Positions 47,086 to 56,892 of a stretch of 64,000 bases of DNA are shown in pieces. The notes under the pieces are model-generated. The model saw only the letters and a list, made by a program, of their open reading frames with translations. It searched no databases and had not been told where the DNA came from. Source of the stretch: Cocos nucifera (taxonomy: Eukaryota > Streptophyta > Magnoliopsida > Arecales > Arecaceae); contig QRFJ01005231.1 of assembly GCA_006176705.1 (NCBI GenBank), positions 62,001-126,000 of the forward strand. The letters run 5' to 3'. Both the position numbers and the translations under genes were made by a program. Positions within the stretch are counted from its first letter, which is position 1. Every line of letters starts with the position of its first letter.

Positions 47086-48833
47086 TCATAAGAGCAACGA
47101 GCTAAGGACCCTATAAAACCAAATCAGGTTGAGCCAATACAATCACTACCTTCTCCACCTTGTAGATCGAAAAGAATTTTTCGTCCCTCTGAGAGGTACT
47201 TAGGTACTATTTCAGAGGAAGTAGAAAAAATGTTCCTCCTAGGTAATGGGATTCATGGTGACGATCCCAAAATCTATGATGATGCGATATTGGATATCGA
47301 CTCCAAGAAATGGTTAAAGACAATGAAGTCAAAAATTGACTCGATGCACTCAAACCAAGTCTGGACCTTGGTAGATCCATCTGAAGGTATAGCACCTACT
47401 GGGTGTAAATAGATCTACAAGAGAAAGATTGGTGCAGATGGAAATGTGAAGACATTCAAATCTAGATTAGTGGCAAAAGGTATAGTCAGCGTGAAGGCAT
47501 TGACTATCAGGATATTTTTTCGCTAGTAGCCATACTAAAATCTATCCGCACATTGCTTATTATTGCAACCTATCTCGATTATGAAATATGGCAAATGGAC
47601 ATGAAAATGGCATTCTTAAATGGATACCTTGAGGAAGATATCTATATAGAACAGCCGCTAGGTTTCACATCCAATGATGCTGATCATAAAGTATGCAAGC
47701 TGCAAAGGTCCATATATGGACATAAGCAAGCATCTCGAAATTGGAATACTCATTTTAATGATGTGATCAAATTATTTGATTTCATCAAGAACGAGGAGGA
47801 ACCATGTGTTTTTAAAAAGATCAGTGGGAGTGCTACTATCATCCTCGTATTATACGTAGATGATATGCTTCTTATTGGAAATGATATTTTCATGTTGATC
47901 ATAGTTAAAATGTGGTTATCTAAAGAATTTTTCATGAAAGATCTAGGAGAAGTATCATTTATTCTAGGAATTAAGGTTTATAGAGATAGACCGAATAGGA
48001 TGCTAGGTCTTTCACAGAAGATGTACATAGAGGAAGTGCTAAAGAGATTTAGCATGGAAAACTCCAAGAGGGGATTGGTACCCTTCAAGCATGGCATTCA
48101 TCTCTCCAAAAAAATGTATCCCAACACACCTGAGGAGATTGAATGCATGAGTAAGATCTCTTATGCTTCAGCAATAGGAAGCCTCATGTATGCCATGTTA
48201 TGTACACGACCTGATATAGCTCATGCCGTGAGTGTCACAAGCAGATATCAGTCGAATCCAGATGAAGAACACTGGACTTCTGTAAAATGTATCCTTAAGT
48301 ACTTAAGAAGAACTAGGGATATGATGTTAGTTTTTGGTAATGGAGAACTCTAAATCCAGGGATATACAGACTTAGATTTTATGTCCAATATAGGTGATCG
48401 AAAGCTGACATCTGGGAGTCTGTTTATGTATAATGGTGGTGCTATCATTTGGAAGAGTTCCAAGCAGACAGTGATAGTAGATTCCACCAAGGAAGTAGAG
48501 TACATCACTGCATCAGAAGCTGCCAAGGAGGCATTCTGGTATAAAAAGTTCGCCATAAAGATTAGGATGATGCCACCGGATGCCATTCCTCTATACTGCA
48601 ATAATAATTATGACATAGTCCTTGCTAAGAAGCCGAGGTCTCATCAGAAATCTAAGCACATCGAGCGACGATACCACCTCATCCGCGATTATCTTGAGAA
48701 AGATTACATCGGGGTCAAGAGAGTCGACTCCATAGATAATGCGACAGACCCACTTACAAAGCTGTTGGGCCAGTAGAAGATCAAAGCCCACCTTGAGAAG
48801 ATGGGACTTATATTTGTAGCCAATTGGCTTTAG
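47086..48833 (+). pseudogene. reverse transcriptase and RNase H remnant of element E
   Basis: The linker (PSPPCRSKRIFRPSERYLG) and 47230-47412 (LKTMKSKIDSMHSNQVWTLV) are followed by a stop in the GCKWIYK motif at 47410-47412 and a one-base loss near 47479. The longest open frame of the window, 47553-48353 (266 codons), then holds QMDMKMAFLNG, SIYGHKQASRNWN and the catalytic YVDD at 47853-47864, through SRYQSNPDEEHW to ILKYLRRTRD. After one stop RNase H continues (48381-48776): STKEVEY with the Glu, but YCNNN where the family has YCDNN, so a catalytic Asp is lost. It ends ANWL and stop at 48833. Confidence 0.92.
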
Positions 48834-48836
48834 GTC

Positions 48837-48847
48837 AAGTAGGAGTT
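48837..48847 (+). other. polypurine tract of element E
   Basis: AAGTAGGAGTT directly before the 3' LTR. Confidence 0.85.
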
Positions 48848-49196
48848 TGTTAGATATGTGTGCCCTAGAAGTTAGATTGGCTGACACATGTAATACACTT
48901 CTAAGGACAAAATTATAATTTTAACTATATATAATAAAATAGATTATTTTCTATCATAGTGTGTATTTGAAAGTGTCTATGATACATCCCTTGAGTTAAT
49001 AGTAATGATAGTTCATATTTTCAAGAGTTGAAATTTAAGACACGAATTTTCATTATTAACTCATAAAATGCTCCCGATCGTAGGATCATCATGAGGATGG
49101 TGATTGATCCAGAAGGTTGGTGTATGATCGCTTCTTTTGGATAGATGAGTCTTGAGTCTATGGTGTAGAGACACTGGAGTGAGAGTACAGGTACTA

Positions 49197-49201
49197 GTTA
49201 G
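49197..49201. repeat. target-site duplication of solo LTR G (GTTAG)
   Basis: GTTAG at 49197-49201 is repeated at 50983-50987; joining them restores the LTR sequence found in the other copies (GTTAGAGAACGAGGGCAC). Confidence 0.95.
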
Positions 49202-50104
49202 TGATGCGTGCTAATTTATAGCTATGGCAAGTGCACCAGTTGATCAAGTAATAAAGTGAATGAGTAGAGTATTGTCCCTAGAGGATTGGAAAATAAGTAC
49301 TGAAAAGCTCTTTCCTATGCTTTACTTAGAAGATCGATTTATGAGAATAAGAAATTAAAAAAAATAAAAAAAATAATTAAAAGTTTTTAATTAAATAGAG
49401 AGAGTGTAAATTATTAGGGTTTTAAATTCATGGATTACTAAGGCAATCGGTTCACCAACTCAATCAATACAATATTCAGATTTTTAGATTAATTTTATTT
49501 CATGTGACGGTGGAGTCTCCTAATTTATTCACTATCCTTTGATCCAGGCATAGCAAATCTATTAATATTTATTAATTATCCTTTGGTCTAGGTGTAATTT
49601 AAATAAATATTAATGCATTAGGTTTTGTGAAACCCTCTAATTAAAATACGCTGCATCCAAAGCGCACTAAAATTCCCGCATGCATATGAATTCTAATTTG
49701 ATTCATAATACAAGGTATATAATCAAGAAGCATTAACATAGATGTACTTGATCCGTAACATCTATGTTCATCGAATCAATTAGAAGATGGCCAGTAATCT
49801 AAAAGCATTAAGATCAGATTTATATACTCCTCATGAATAAAATTTAAAAATAAGTCATACTGAATATTGCATCAAAAGAGTGGCTACACCTTAGCCTTAG
49901 TAAAAGAAAATTTAGTTCATAATAACAAGTTCAAAAACAGTAAATAAAATAAAAAGCATAGAGAAATTAGACTGTTTGATTGTTGAAATTGATTATCTGT
50001 TGCTCTTGATGTGGGGAACTTGGCGAAGAAGAAGAGGCTCCTTGATCGATGTCTTAATCATCGAATAAAAATCAAAAACTCTTTTTGATTTTCTCACAAA
50101 TCAC

Positions 50105-50218
50105 TTTTCTTTTTTTTTACCTCTCTCCTCTTTCTTTCTCTCTCTCTCTCTCTTTTGCTCCCTCTCTCTCTTTCTCCCCGTCTCTCTCTTTGTCTCTCTC
50201 TGATTTTTTTTTTCATGA
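50105..50218 (+). repeat. pyrimidine-rich simple repeat inside G
   Basis: A strand-asymmetric stretch of TC and T runs with blocks of TCTCTCTC, purely pyrimidine except for a few bases. Confidence 0.85.
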
Positions 50219-50775
50219 CAACCATAGGTTTTTATAGATAAAGAATTTGATTTCCCCCCAAAATCCATCAAAAACTAGGTTTAAGACTCCCAAAACAACT
50301 CAAATTAAGATCTGGATAATTCTGGCCGTTGGATGGTGATCAAATGGTTCAAAAACCACTCAAAAACCCCTTAAAATAACCCAGATCAAGTCGGATTTAA
50401 TATCAACCATTGGATCAACCGTTGGATCAAATTTGGACCATCCGATCACGTTGAAATAAGCCTTCAGATCTTTAGTTTTACATCGGGATAAATCTTAGCC
50501 GTTTAATCTCGATCGGAAGCAATGGATGCCATCCATCAGTGCCTTCTTTTCGGCCGTTCGATCAAGCTTTAGTGAAAACCGCCCGTTGGATCAGCCAGAA
50601 TTCCCAAATTGCCCTCCATGGACCATGCGCAAGCCCGATGTTGCGTAGACCACCGCGTTCTTCAGCCAATCAGAGCGTGCCTCTTGCTGTAAAATTCTTG
50701 AAATACCCTTCGGTTGGTCCACCGTGCGCCGCAAAAAATGCTGACGTCATCCTGATGTCAGCATTGCATCGGTGG

Positions 50776-50791
50776 TTTTTTTTTTTTTTTT
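50776..50791 (+). repeat. T homopolymer inside G
   Basis: Sixteen consecutive T, about 190 bases before the end of G. Confidence 0.9.
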
Positions 50792-52920
50792 GAAATTCAA
50801 TTTTGGGCTCGTTTGAAGTCCATTTTGCTTGAAATTTTTTTCATCAGAACCAGAGAAATAAGATTTTCACATTGGTGGCCTTCTTTCCTACATAAGATTA
50901 ATAAAAATATCAATTTTTAATAAAATAAATTAATTTATTTTATAATTTAATACTTTTATTAGTATATTTTTACCACTTATCAGTTAGAGAACGAGGGCAC
51001 TGAGCATAACCACCTTAAGCAAGCATAAGAAAGTCTACCTTTTCATCGATGACTGGCTCAAAGCTATAGTGGTGTGTCTGATTCTTTGACCTAAGGTGTA
51101 TCGGCAGTTCACCTTGAAGGTGTTATAGTTTGACTATACCATAACTCGATCTTCTAGCCATTCAAAATCCTGAGGTGTATGTTGGTTATAGCATGTTCAT
51201 TGTAGGAATTGGATTGCACCAATAAGCGATCTATCTACCTCGATAGATGAGGAGTAGCCCTATGATGATCATAAGAATTAAGTCCATAAGCCTATGGCCA
51301 TGGCAGAGTGAAATAATAGAAAGAGTTTCTATTAAGATTTTCATATTGGACTTGAATTGAATGATTAATTCATATGATGAAAATTAGGATTTGATGAGAT
51401 CACCTTAATAATAATCCGATCGGGGCTCAAGATAAAGGAACTTAATCATATAGGTAACTACACCAAGAGGTTCGCTTTCAGTTTTGATGGGTTGCCACCA
51501 TATGCTGCTAGTTGTCATTGATGGATTTTGGGAGCAATTAGAATGATTTGGATGATCGATCATACTAGTTGTCTGAATCAGAAAAGTTTTAATCCATCGA
51601 AAGATGTTTCAATGATTTCGATGATAGAGATCATGACATATCCCATTACTATATGAAATTGAACCTAACTGAGTCACACAAACAAGAGTTTGGATCTAGA
51701 TATCATCAAATGGATTAACCAAGTTCAATTGATTTGAATAAGATTCAATTAGGTTCAAGAAAATCGTGCTAGCACACGATTAAGCCTAATATTCTTCTTT
51801 AACAATCATTAAAGCTTATCTCGACTGAGCCAAATATATTTGGACTCACTTAAAAATCTTTACTTGGTTTGACTGGAGCTTGTCTAAGTCAGAAAAGGGA
51901 TGTCTTAAATTATAAGATAAATTTGAGACAACACCTATCATTTTTCATCACTTGCTAAATTTTGTCTTCGGACATTAGTCAAATATTGACCCTGGATACT
52001 TAGACATCTACCCATGTGTGATGCACCCATAGAAAAGAACCTGGGGACTTGTCCTCCTGTTAAAAAGTAGATAGGTAAGGGGTGCATGCCTAGGGAGGCG
52101 TGCGCCCCATTAGGATGGAAGATGGAGTCCCATACAGATGGGACTCCAGTTGCTTCAGGGAATCAAATTAGGTTGCATCAAGAAAAATTATTTGACCCAG
52201 TCTTGGTGCCACCTAAGGAGAGTTTTGAGGGACTCTAATTTGATTGGATCAGATGATATCATCCCATCAATCAGATTTGGATCTGATTGCATAAAGGGTC
52301 ATGATTGGTTAGGATGATGTGGCACTACATGGCACAGCAGGGTCGATATAAACCCTGTCTGCGCCTAGAATTCAAGGATTCTACCATTAGCCCATGCCAC
52401 ATAGCCCCTCTCCCTCCTTCTCCATGCCACCCTCTGATCCTCTCTCTCCTCTCCACGCCCAAGGGACTTTGGGCATGAAGGTGCGATCCAAGCAAAAGAA
52501 AAGCGCCAGGAAAGGAAGAAGGCAGCACTGCTACAAGAGACAACAGCTGTTCTTCAAAAGTCATTTTGAAGATCTTGAAGATTAGATCTAGATCTAATTT
52601 TTAGAGAATTGATTAAGAAGGAGAAGATCTTCAGATCTTGTCCGAGTGGATACTAGTGGAGGCCAGGCACTTGCGTGAATACATCCAGAACCTCAGGCAA
52701 GCATCAGGATCATCATAGGATAATTGGATTATCCAAAATAAAGGTATACTTAAATTAGATTTAATTTTTTATCTTTATTTTATTTTATTATTATATTAAT
52801 AAGATTAGATCTAAGGAGTCTTAGATCTGATTAGGATCTTAGAGAAAAATTTTTGAAATATCCCTCCTGATCCAATCAGATCTAAATGAACCTGATCTGA
52901 AAAATAGATTTTTTTCTTCA

Positions 52921-54755
52921 GTCCCTTGGGCGTGGAGAGGAGAGAGTGGATCATTGGGTGGCATGGAGAAGGAGGGAGAGGGGCTATGTGGCATGGGCTA
53001 AAGGTAGAATCCTTGAATTCTAGGCGCAGATAGGGTTTATATAGATCCTACTGCACCATGCAGTGCCATATCATCCTGATCAATCATGGCCCTTTGTGCA
53101 ATTAGATCTAAATCAGATTGGTGGGATGACATCATCTGATCCAATTAGATTAGAGTCCCTCAAAACTCTCCTTAGGTGGCACCAAGATTGGGTCAAATAA
53201 GTCTTCTTGGTGCCACTTAATTTAATTCCCTGAAGCAACTGGAGTCCCATCTATGTGGGACTCCATCTTCTATCCTCATGGGGCGCACGCCTCCTTAGGC
53301 GTGCACCCCTTGCCTGTCTGATTTTTAGCAAGAAGATAAGTCCCCAGGTTCTCTTCTATGGGTGCATGACACATGGGCAGATGTCTAACTATCTAGGGTC
53401 AACATTTGACCAATATCCGAAGACAAAATTTAGCAGATCATGGAAAAAGATAGGTGTTGTCTCAAATTTATCTCATAAATTAAGACAACCCTTTTTTGAT
53501 CTGGACAAGCTCCAGTCAGATAAAGTAAAGGTTCGTGAGTGAGCCCAAATATATTTGGCTCAGTCGAGATAAGCTTTAATGATTGTTAAAGGAGAACATT
53601 AGGTCCAATCGTGTGCTAGCACGATTTTCTTGAACCTAATTGAATCTTATTCAAATCAATTGAACTGGGTTAATCCAATTGATGATATCTAGATCCAAAC
53701 TCTTATTTATGTAACTCAGTTAGGTTCAATTCCATATAGTAATAGGGTATATCATTATTCTATCATCGACATCATCGAAATACCTTCTGATGGATCAAAA
53801 CTTTTTTGATTTAGATAACTAGTATGATCGATCATCCAAATCATTCTAATTGCTCCCAAAATCCACCAGTGACAGCTACTAGCATATGGTGGCAACCCAT
53901 CAAAACTAAAAGCAATCCTTTTGGTGCAGTTATCTATGTGATTAAGTTTCTCTATCTTGAGCCCCAACCAGATTAGGGTTAAGGTGATCTCGTCAAATCC
54001 TAATTTCCATCATATGAATTAATCATTCGATTCAAGTCCAATGTGAAAACACTAATAGAAACTCTTTCTATTATTTCACTCTACCATGGCCATGGGCATA
54101 TGAACTTGATTCTCATGATCATCATAAGGCTACTCCTCATCTACCGAGGTAGATAGATTCCCTATTGGTGCAATATAATTTCTATAATGAACATGCTATA
54201 GCCAACACACACCTCAAGATTCCGAATGGCTAGGAGACCAAGTAATGGTGTAGTCAAACTACAACACCCTCAAGATGAATTGATGATGCACCTCAGATCA
54301 AAGAATCAGTCACACTACTGTAGCTTCGAGCCAGTTATCGATAAGAAAGTAGACTTTCTCATGATAGCTCGAGGTGGTCACACTTAGTACCCTTATTTTC
54401 TAACGAGTACCTATACTCTCACTCCGGTATCTCTACACCATAGACTCAAGACTCATCTATCCAAAAGAAGCGACCTTACACCAACCTTCCGGATCAATCA
54501 CCATCCTCATGATGATCCTACGGTCGAAAGCATTTTATGAGTTAATAATAAAAAATTCATGTCTTAAATTTTCAACTCTTGAAAATATAAACTATCATTA
54601 CCACCAACTCAATGGATGTATCATAGATACTTTCAAATACACACTATGATAGAAAATAACCTATTTTATTATATATAATTAAAATTATAATTTTTTTCTT
54701 AGAAGTATATTATAAGTATCAGCCAATCTGGCTTCTAGGGCACACATATCTAACA
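52921..54755 (-). repeat. partial 3' LTR of element F
   Basis: 1835 bp in minus orientation, from TGTTAGAT at 54755. With the 3' LTR of E it forms a large inverted repeat whose arms (interrupted by G on the E side) are separated by about 453 bases. A 13-bp stem hairpin motif is at 53280-53309. Confidence 0.9.
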
Positions 54756-54769
54756 AACTCTCCTTTGAC

Positions 54770-55789
54770 CTAAAGCCAATTGGCTACAAATCTAAGTCCC
54801 ATCTTCTTAAGATGGGCTTCAATCTTCTGCTAGCCTAATGGCTTTGTAAGTGGATCTGCCGTATTATCTACGGAGTCAACTCTCTTAACCTTGACGTAAC
54901 CTTTCTCAAGATAATCACTGATGAGGTGGTATCACTGCTCGATGTACTTAGATTTTTTATGAAACCTCGGCTCCTTAGCAAGGACTATGCCGCTATTATT
55001 ATCTCAGTATAGAGGAATAGCATCTGATGGCATCACTTCGATCTCTATGGAGAACTTCTTATACCAGAATGTCTTCTTCACAACTTCTAACACAGCGATG
55101 TACTCTGCTTCCATGGTAGAATCTACTATCACTGTCTACTTGAAACTCTTTCAACTGACAGCACCATCATTACATACAAACAAACTTCTAGATGTCGACT
55201 TTCGATCATCTATATCGAACATAAAATCCAAGTCTGTATATCTCTGGACTTGGAGTTCTTCATTATCGAAAACTAACATCATATCCTTAGTTCTTCTTAA
55301 GTACTTAAAGATACATTTCACATAAGTCCAGTGTTCTTCATCTAAATTCGACTGATATCTGCTCGTGACGCTCACAGCATGGGCTATACCAAGTCGTGTA
55401 CATAACATGGCATACATGAGGCTCGCTATTGCTGTAGCATAAGGGATCTTGCTTATGCGTTCAATCTCTTCAGGTGTGTTGGGACACATTTTCTTGGAGA
55501 GATAAATGTCATATCTGAAGGGTACCAATCCTCTCTTAAAGTTTTCCATGCTAAACCTCTTTAGCACTTCCTCTATGTGAATCTTCTATGAAAGACCTAG
55601 CATCCTATTCGGTCTATCTCCACAGATCCTAATTTCTAAAATAAAGGATGCTTCTCCTAGGTTTTTCAATGAAAATTCTTTAGATAACCATATTTTAACT
55701 ATGGTCAACATGAAAATATCATTTATGAAAACACATGGCTCCTCCTCATTTTTGATGAAATCAAATAATTTGATCACATCATTAAAATT
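54770..55789 (-). pseudogene. RT and RNase H remnant of element F, YVDD deleted
   Basis: Minus-strand pieces: 55586-55792 (NFNDVIKLFDFIKNEEEPCVF joined directly to NDIFMLTIVKIWLSKEF), 55151-55567 (MLKRFSMENFKRGLVPF, SLMYAMLCTRLGIAHAVSVTSRYQSN, KYLRRTKDMMLVF) and the RNase H region to 54770. Compared with E, about 24 residues are missing between PCVF and NDIF without loss of frame. They contain the whole YVDD strand-turn-strand, so the polymerase site is gone. The RT is further cut at 55789, before the first catalytic motif. Overall sequence is close to E. Confidence 0.9.
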
Positions 55790-56617
55790 CATCTAGCAAT
55801 GATATCCAACGGTCGGATAGGTCGAATGTGTAGAACAACATCCTTAGAACCCATGCAGATATAGTTTTCATATAAATCATCCCCTTGACCAAAATGCTCG
55901 TAGAATAGCTCAGAGTTCAACTATCAACTCTGATCAGGTTGTTCACATTGTATTTCAAAATATCAAATCCATCTGATGGATTATCCTGGCCAAGGTTTTG
56001 CTATATCGAAATACAGTGATACATTCTTCTCCAACTCTGGAAGTGGTCAATCCCATCTTGATCACACTCTGACTTCATAAGTACTTGACTGTAACCAGAA
56101 GCCTTCCATTATTGAATTGAAAATTCAGTTAGTCTGGTACCAAAGCACAGTGAGTTGCTTGCAGGTCACTGAGATGATCTCAGATCAAAGGGATACTTAT
56201 ACCTATATCCCATCAAAGACATTCTCGATAGTAGAATACTCTAAAGTTGGTCATATTCAATGATGATGTACCTATACATCTCACCTATATGCCATACCAG
56301 TGTCTCTATACTTCTTGGTTAAGAGGACAACTAATCTATATGGCATACAGCGATCTATGCTCGATAGATGCTGTCATCCTTATTAACAGCCTATCATTTG
56401 GTCATAAATAAATTTAAGGACTAATCGATAAATCCTCTCTTTATCGAAGCTAAATAGTCCTAAGAACTTCATCACAACAATAGAGTTTATTAGAAGATGA
56501 ATACTTGTAATAAAAAATATCAAAAATATATTTTATTTATTAATAAATAAATTATAAATATAAAGTAGCTCAACCATTAGTAGGCTGACGATTAGCTTTA
56601 GAACATATTTTCCAACA
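55790..56617 (-). mobile_element. D-family LTR fragment L, minus strand
   Basis: 828 bp matching the first third of the D LTR in reverse orientation. It begins TGTTGGAAAATATG on the minus strand at 56617 and ends with the CATTGCTAGATG region. It is clearly diverged from both LTRs of D, so it represents a third D-type insertion. Right of it is the RNase H of D, left is the RT of F. CTTGG at 56618-56622 could be one copy of its target duplication; no partner is left. Confidence 0.82.
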
Positions 56618-56879
56618 CTTGGATGGTCCGGTTCTGCTATCCTGGGATAGTATTGGAGCCACAGCTCAAGCGAAGGAGCCAAAGGCATATTAGCGCATCA
56701 AGCATATTCTGCATCACTATCACCTTGTACGAGAGATGGTGGAGCGAGATGATGTTGACCTTCAGAAGATTGATGGAAATGAGAATGTGGCTAACCCATT
56801 TACTAAAGCTCTCAAAATCAAAGAGTTCAAAAATCACAAATGGAAGATGGGTATTCGATATTGTTCTGAGTTGCTTTAG
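56618..56879 (+). pseudogene. RNase H C-terminal remnant of element D
   Basis: Last part of the D polyprotein. After a broken YCDSIGAIAQ-like site (here LSWDSIGATAQAKEPKAY and a stop) come KHILHHYHLVREMVERDDVDLQKIDGNENVANPFTKAL across two frames, then IKEFKNHKWKMGIRYC, ending with a TAG at 56877-56879. This layout is typical of copia RNase H tails. The RT and the N-terminal part of RNase H are missing to the left. The polypurine tract follows at once. Confidence 0.88.
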
Positions 56880-56880
56880 T

Positions 56881-56892
56881 TTAAGTGGGAGT
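56881..56892 (+). other. polypurine tract of element D
   Basis: AAGTGGGAGT immediately before the 3' LTR start TGTTGAAAAATG. Confidence 0.85.

Larger units (their letters stand above)
49202..50982. mobile_element. solo LTR G of an unrelated LTR element
   Basis: 1781 bp with matched ends TGAT and ATCA and a perfect 5 bp duplication, inserted in the 3' LTR of E. No internal sequence. It shares no sequence with the other elements here. The start (TGATGCGTGCTAATTTATAG, then GCAAGTGCACCAG) resembles LTR starts I associate with plant gypsy elements, but without an internal region the family is open. It has its own pyrimidine repeats, a T run and repeated CCGTTGGATC motifs. Confidence 0.9.
40742..52920 (+). 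mobile_element. Ty1/copia retrotransposon E, complete structure with unmatched flanks
   Basis: + strand element: 5' LTR 40742-43027, primer site, leader, gag, protease, integrase, RT and RNase H remnants, polypurine tract, and 3' LTR 48848-52920, which contains solo LTR G. Without G and one copy of its target site the 3' LTR is 2287 bp against 2286 for the 5' LTR. The bases outside are ACAAC on the left (40737-40741) and GTCCC on the right (52921-52925), so there is no target duplication. Left is D integrase, right is the LTR of F. Confidence 0.93.
48848..52920 (+). repeat. 3' LTR of element E, split by solo LTR G
   Basis: 48848-49201 plus 50988-52920 make a 2287 bp LTR that starts TGTTAGATATG and ends TTCTTCA. 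The TATA motif at 52344-52351 is altered to CGATATAAA. It lies head to head with the LTR of F starting at 52921. Confidence 0.92.
52921..55789 (-). mobile_element. truncated copia element F, minus strand
   Basis: Minus-strand remnant of the C/E family: an LTR lacking its last 452 bases or so (52921-54755), a polypurine tract (54756-54766) and the RNase H and RT end of the polyprotein (54770-55789). Its left edge is exactly the end of element E, at an LTR position equivalent to 52467 of E. Its right edge stops abruptly inside RT where LTR fragment L begins. Its gag, integrase and second LTR are missing. Confidence 0.9.

Noticed and set aside
50105..50218. Pyrimidine block as a polypurine tract of an internal element on the other strand
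   Set aside because: It is inside the solo LTR, which has no internal region on either side.
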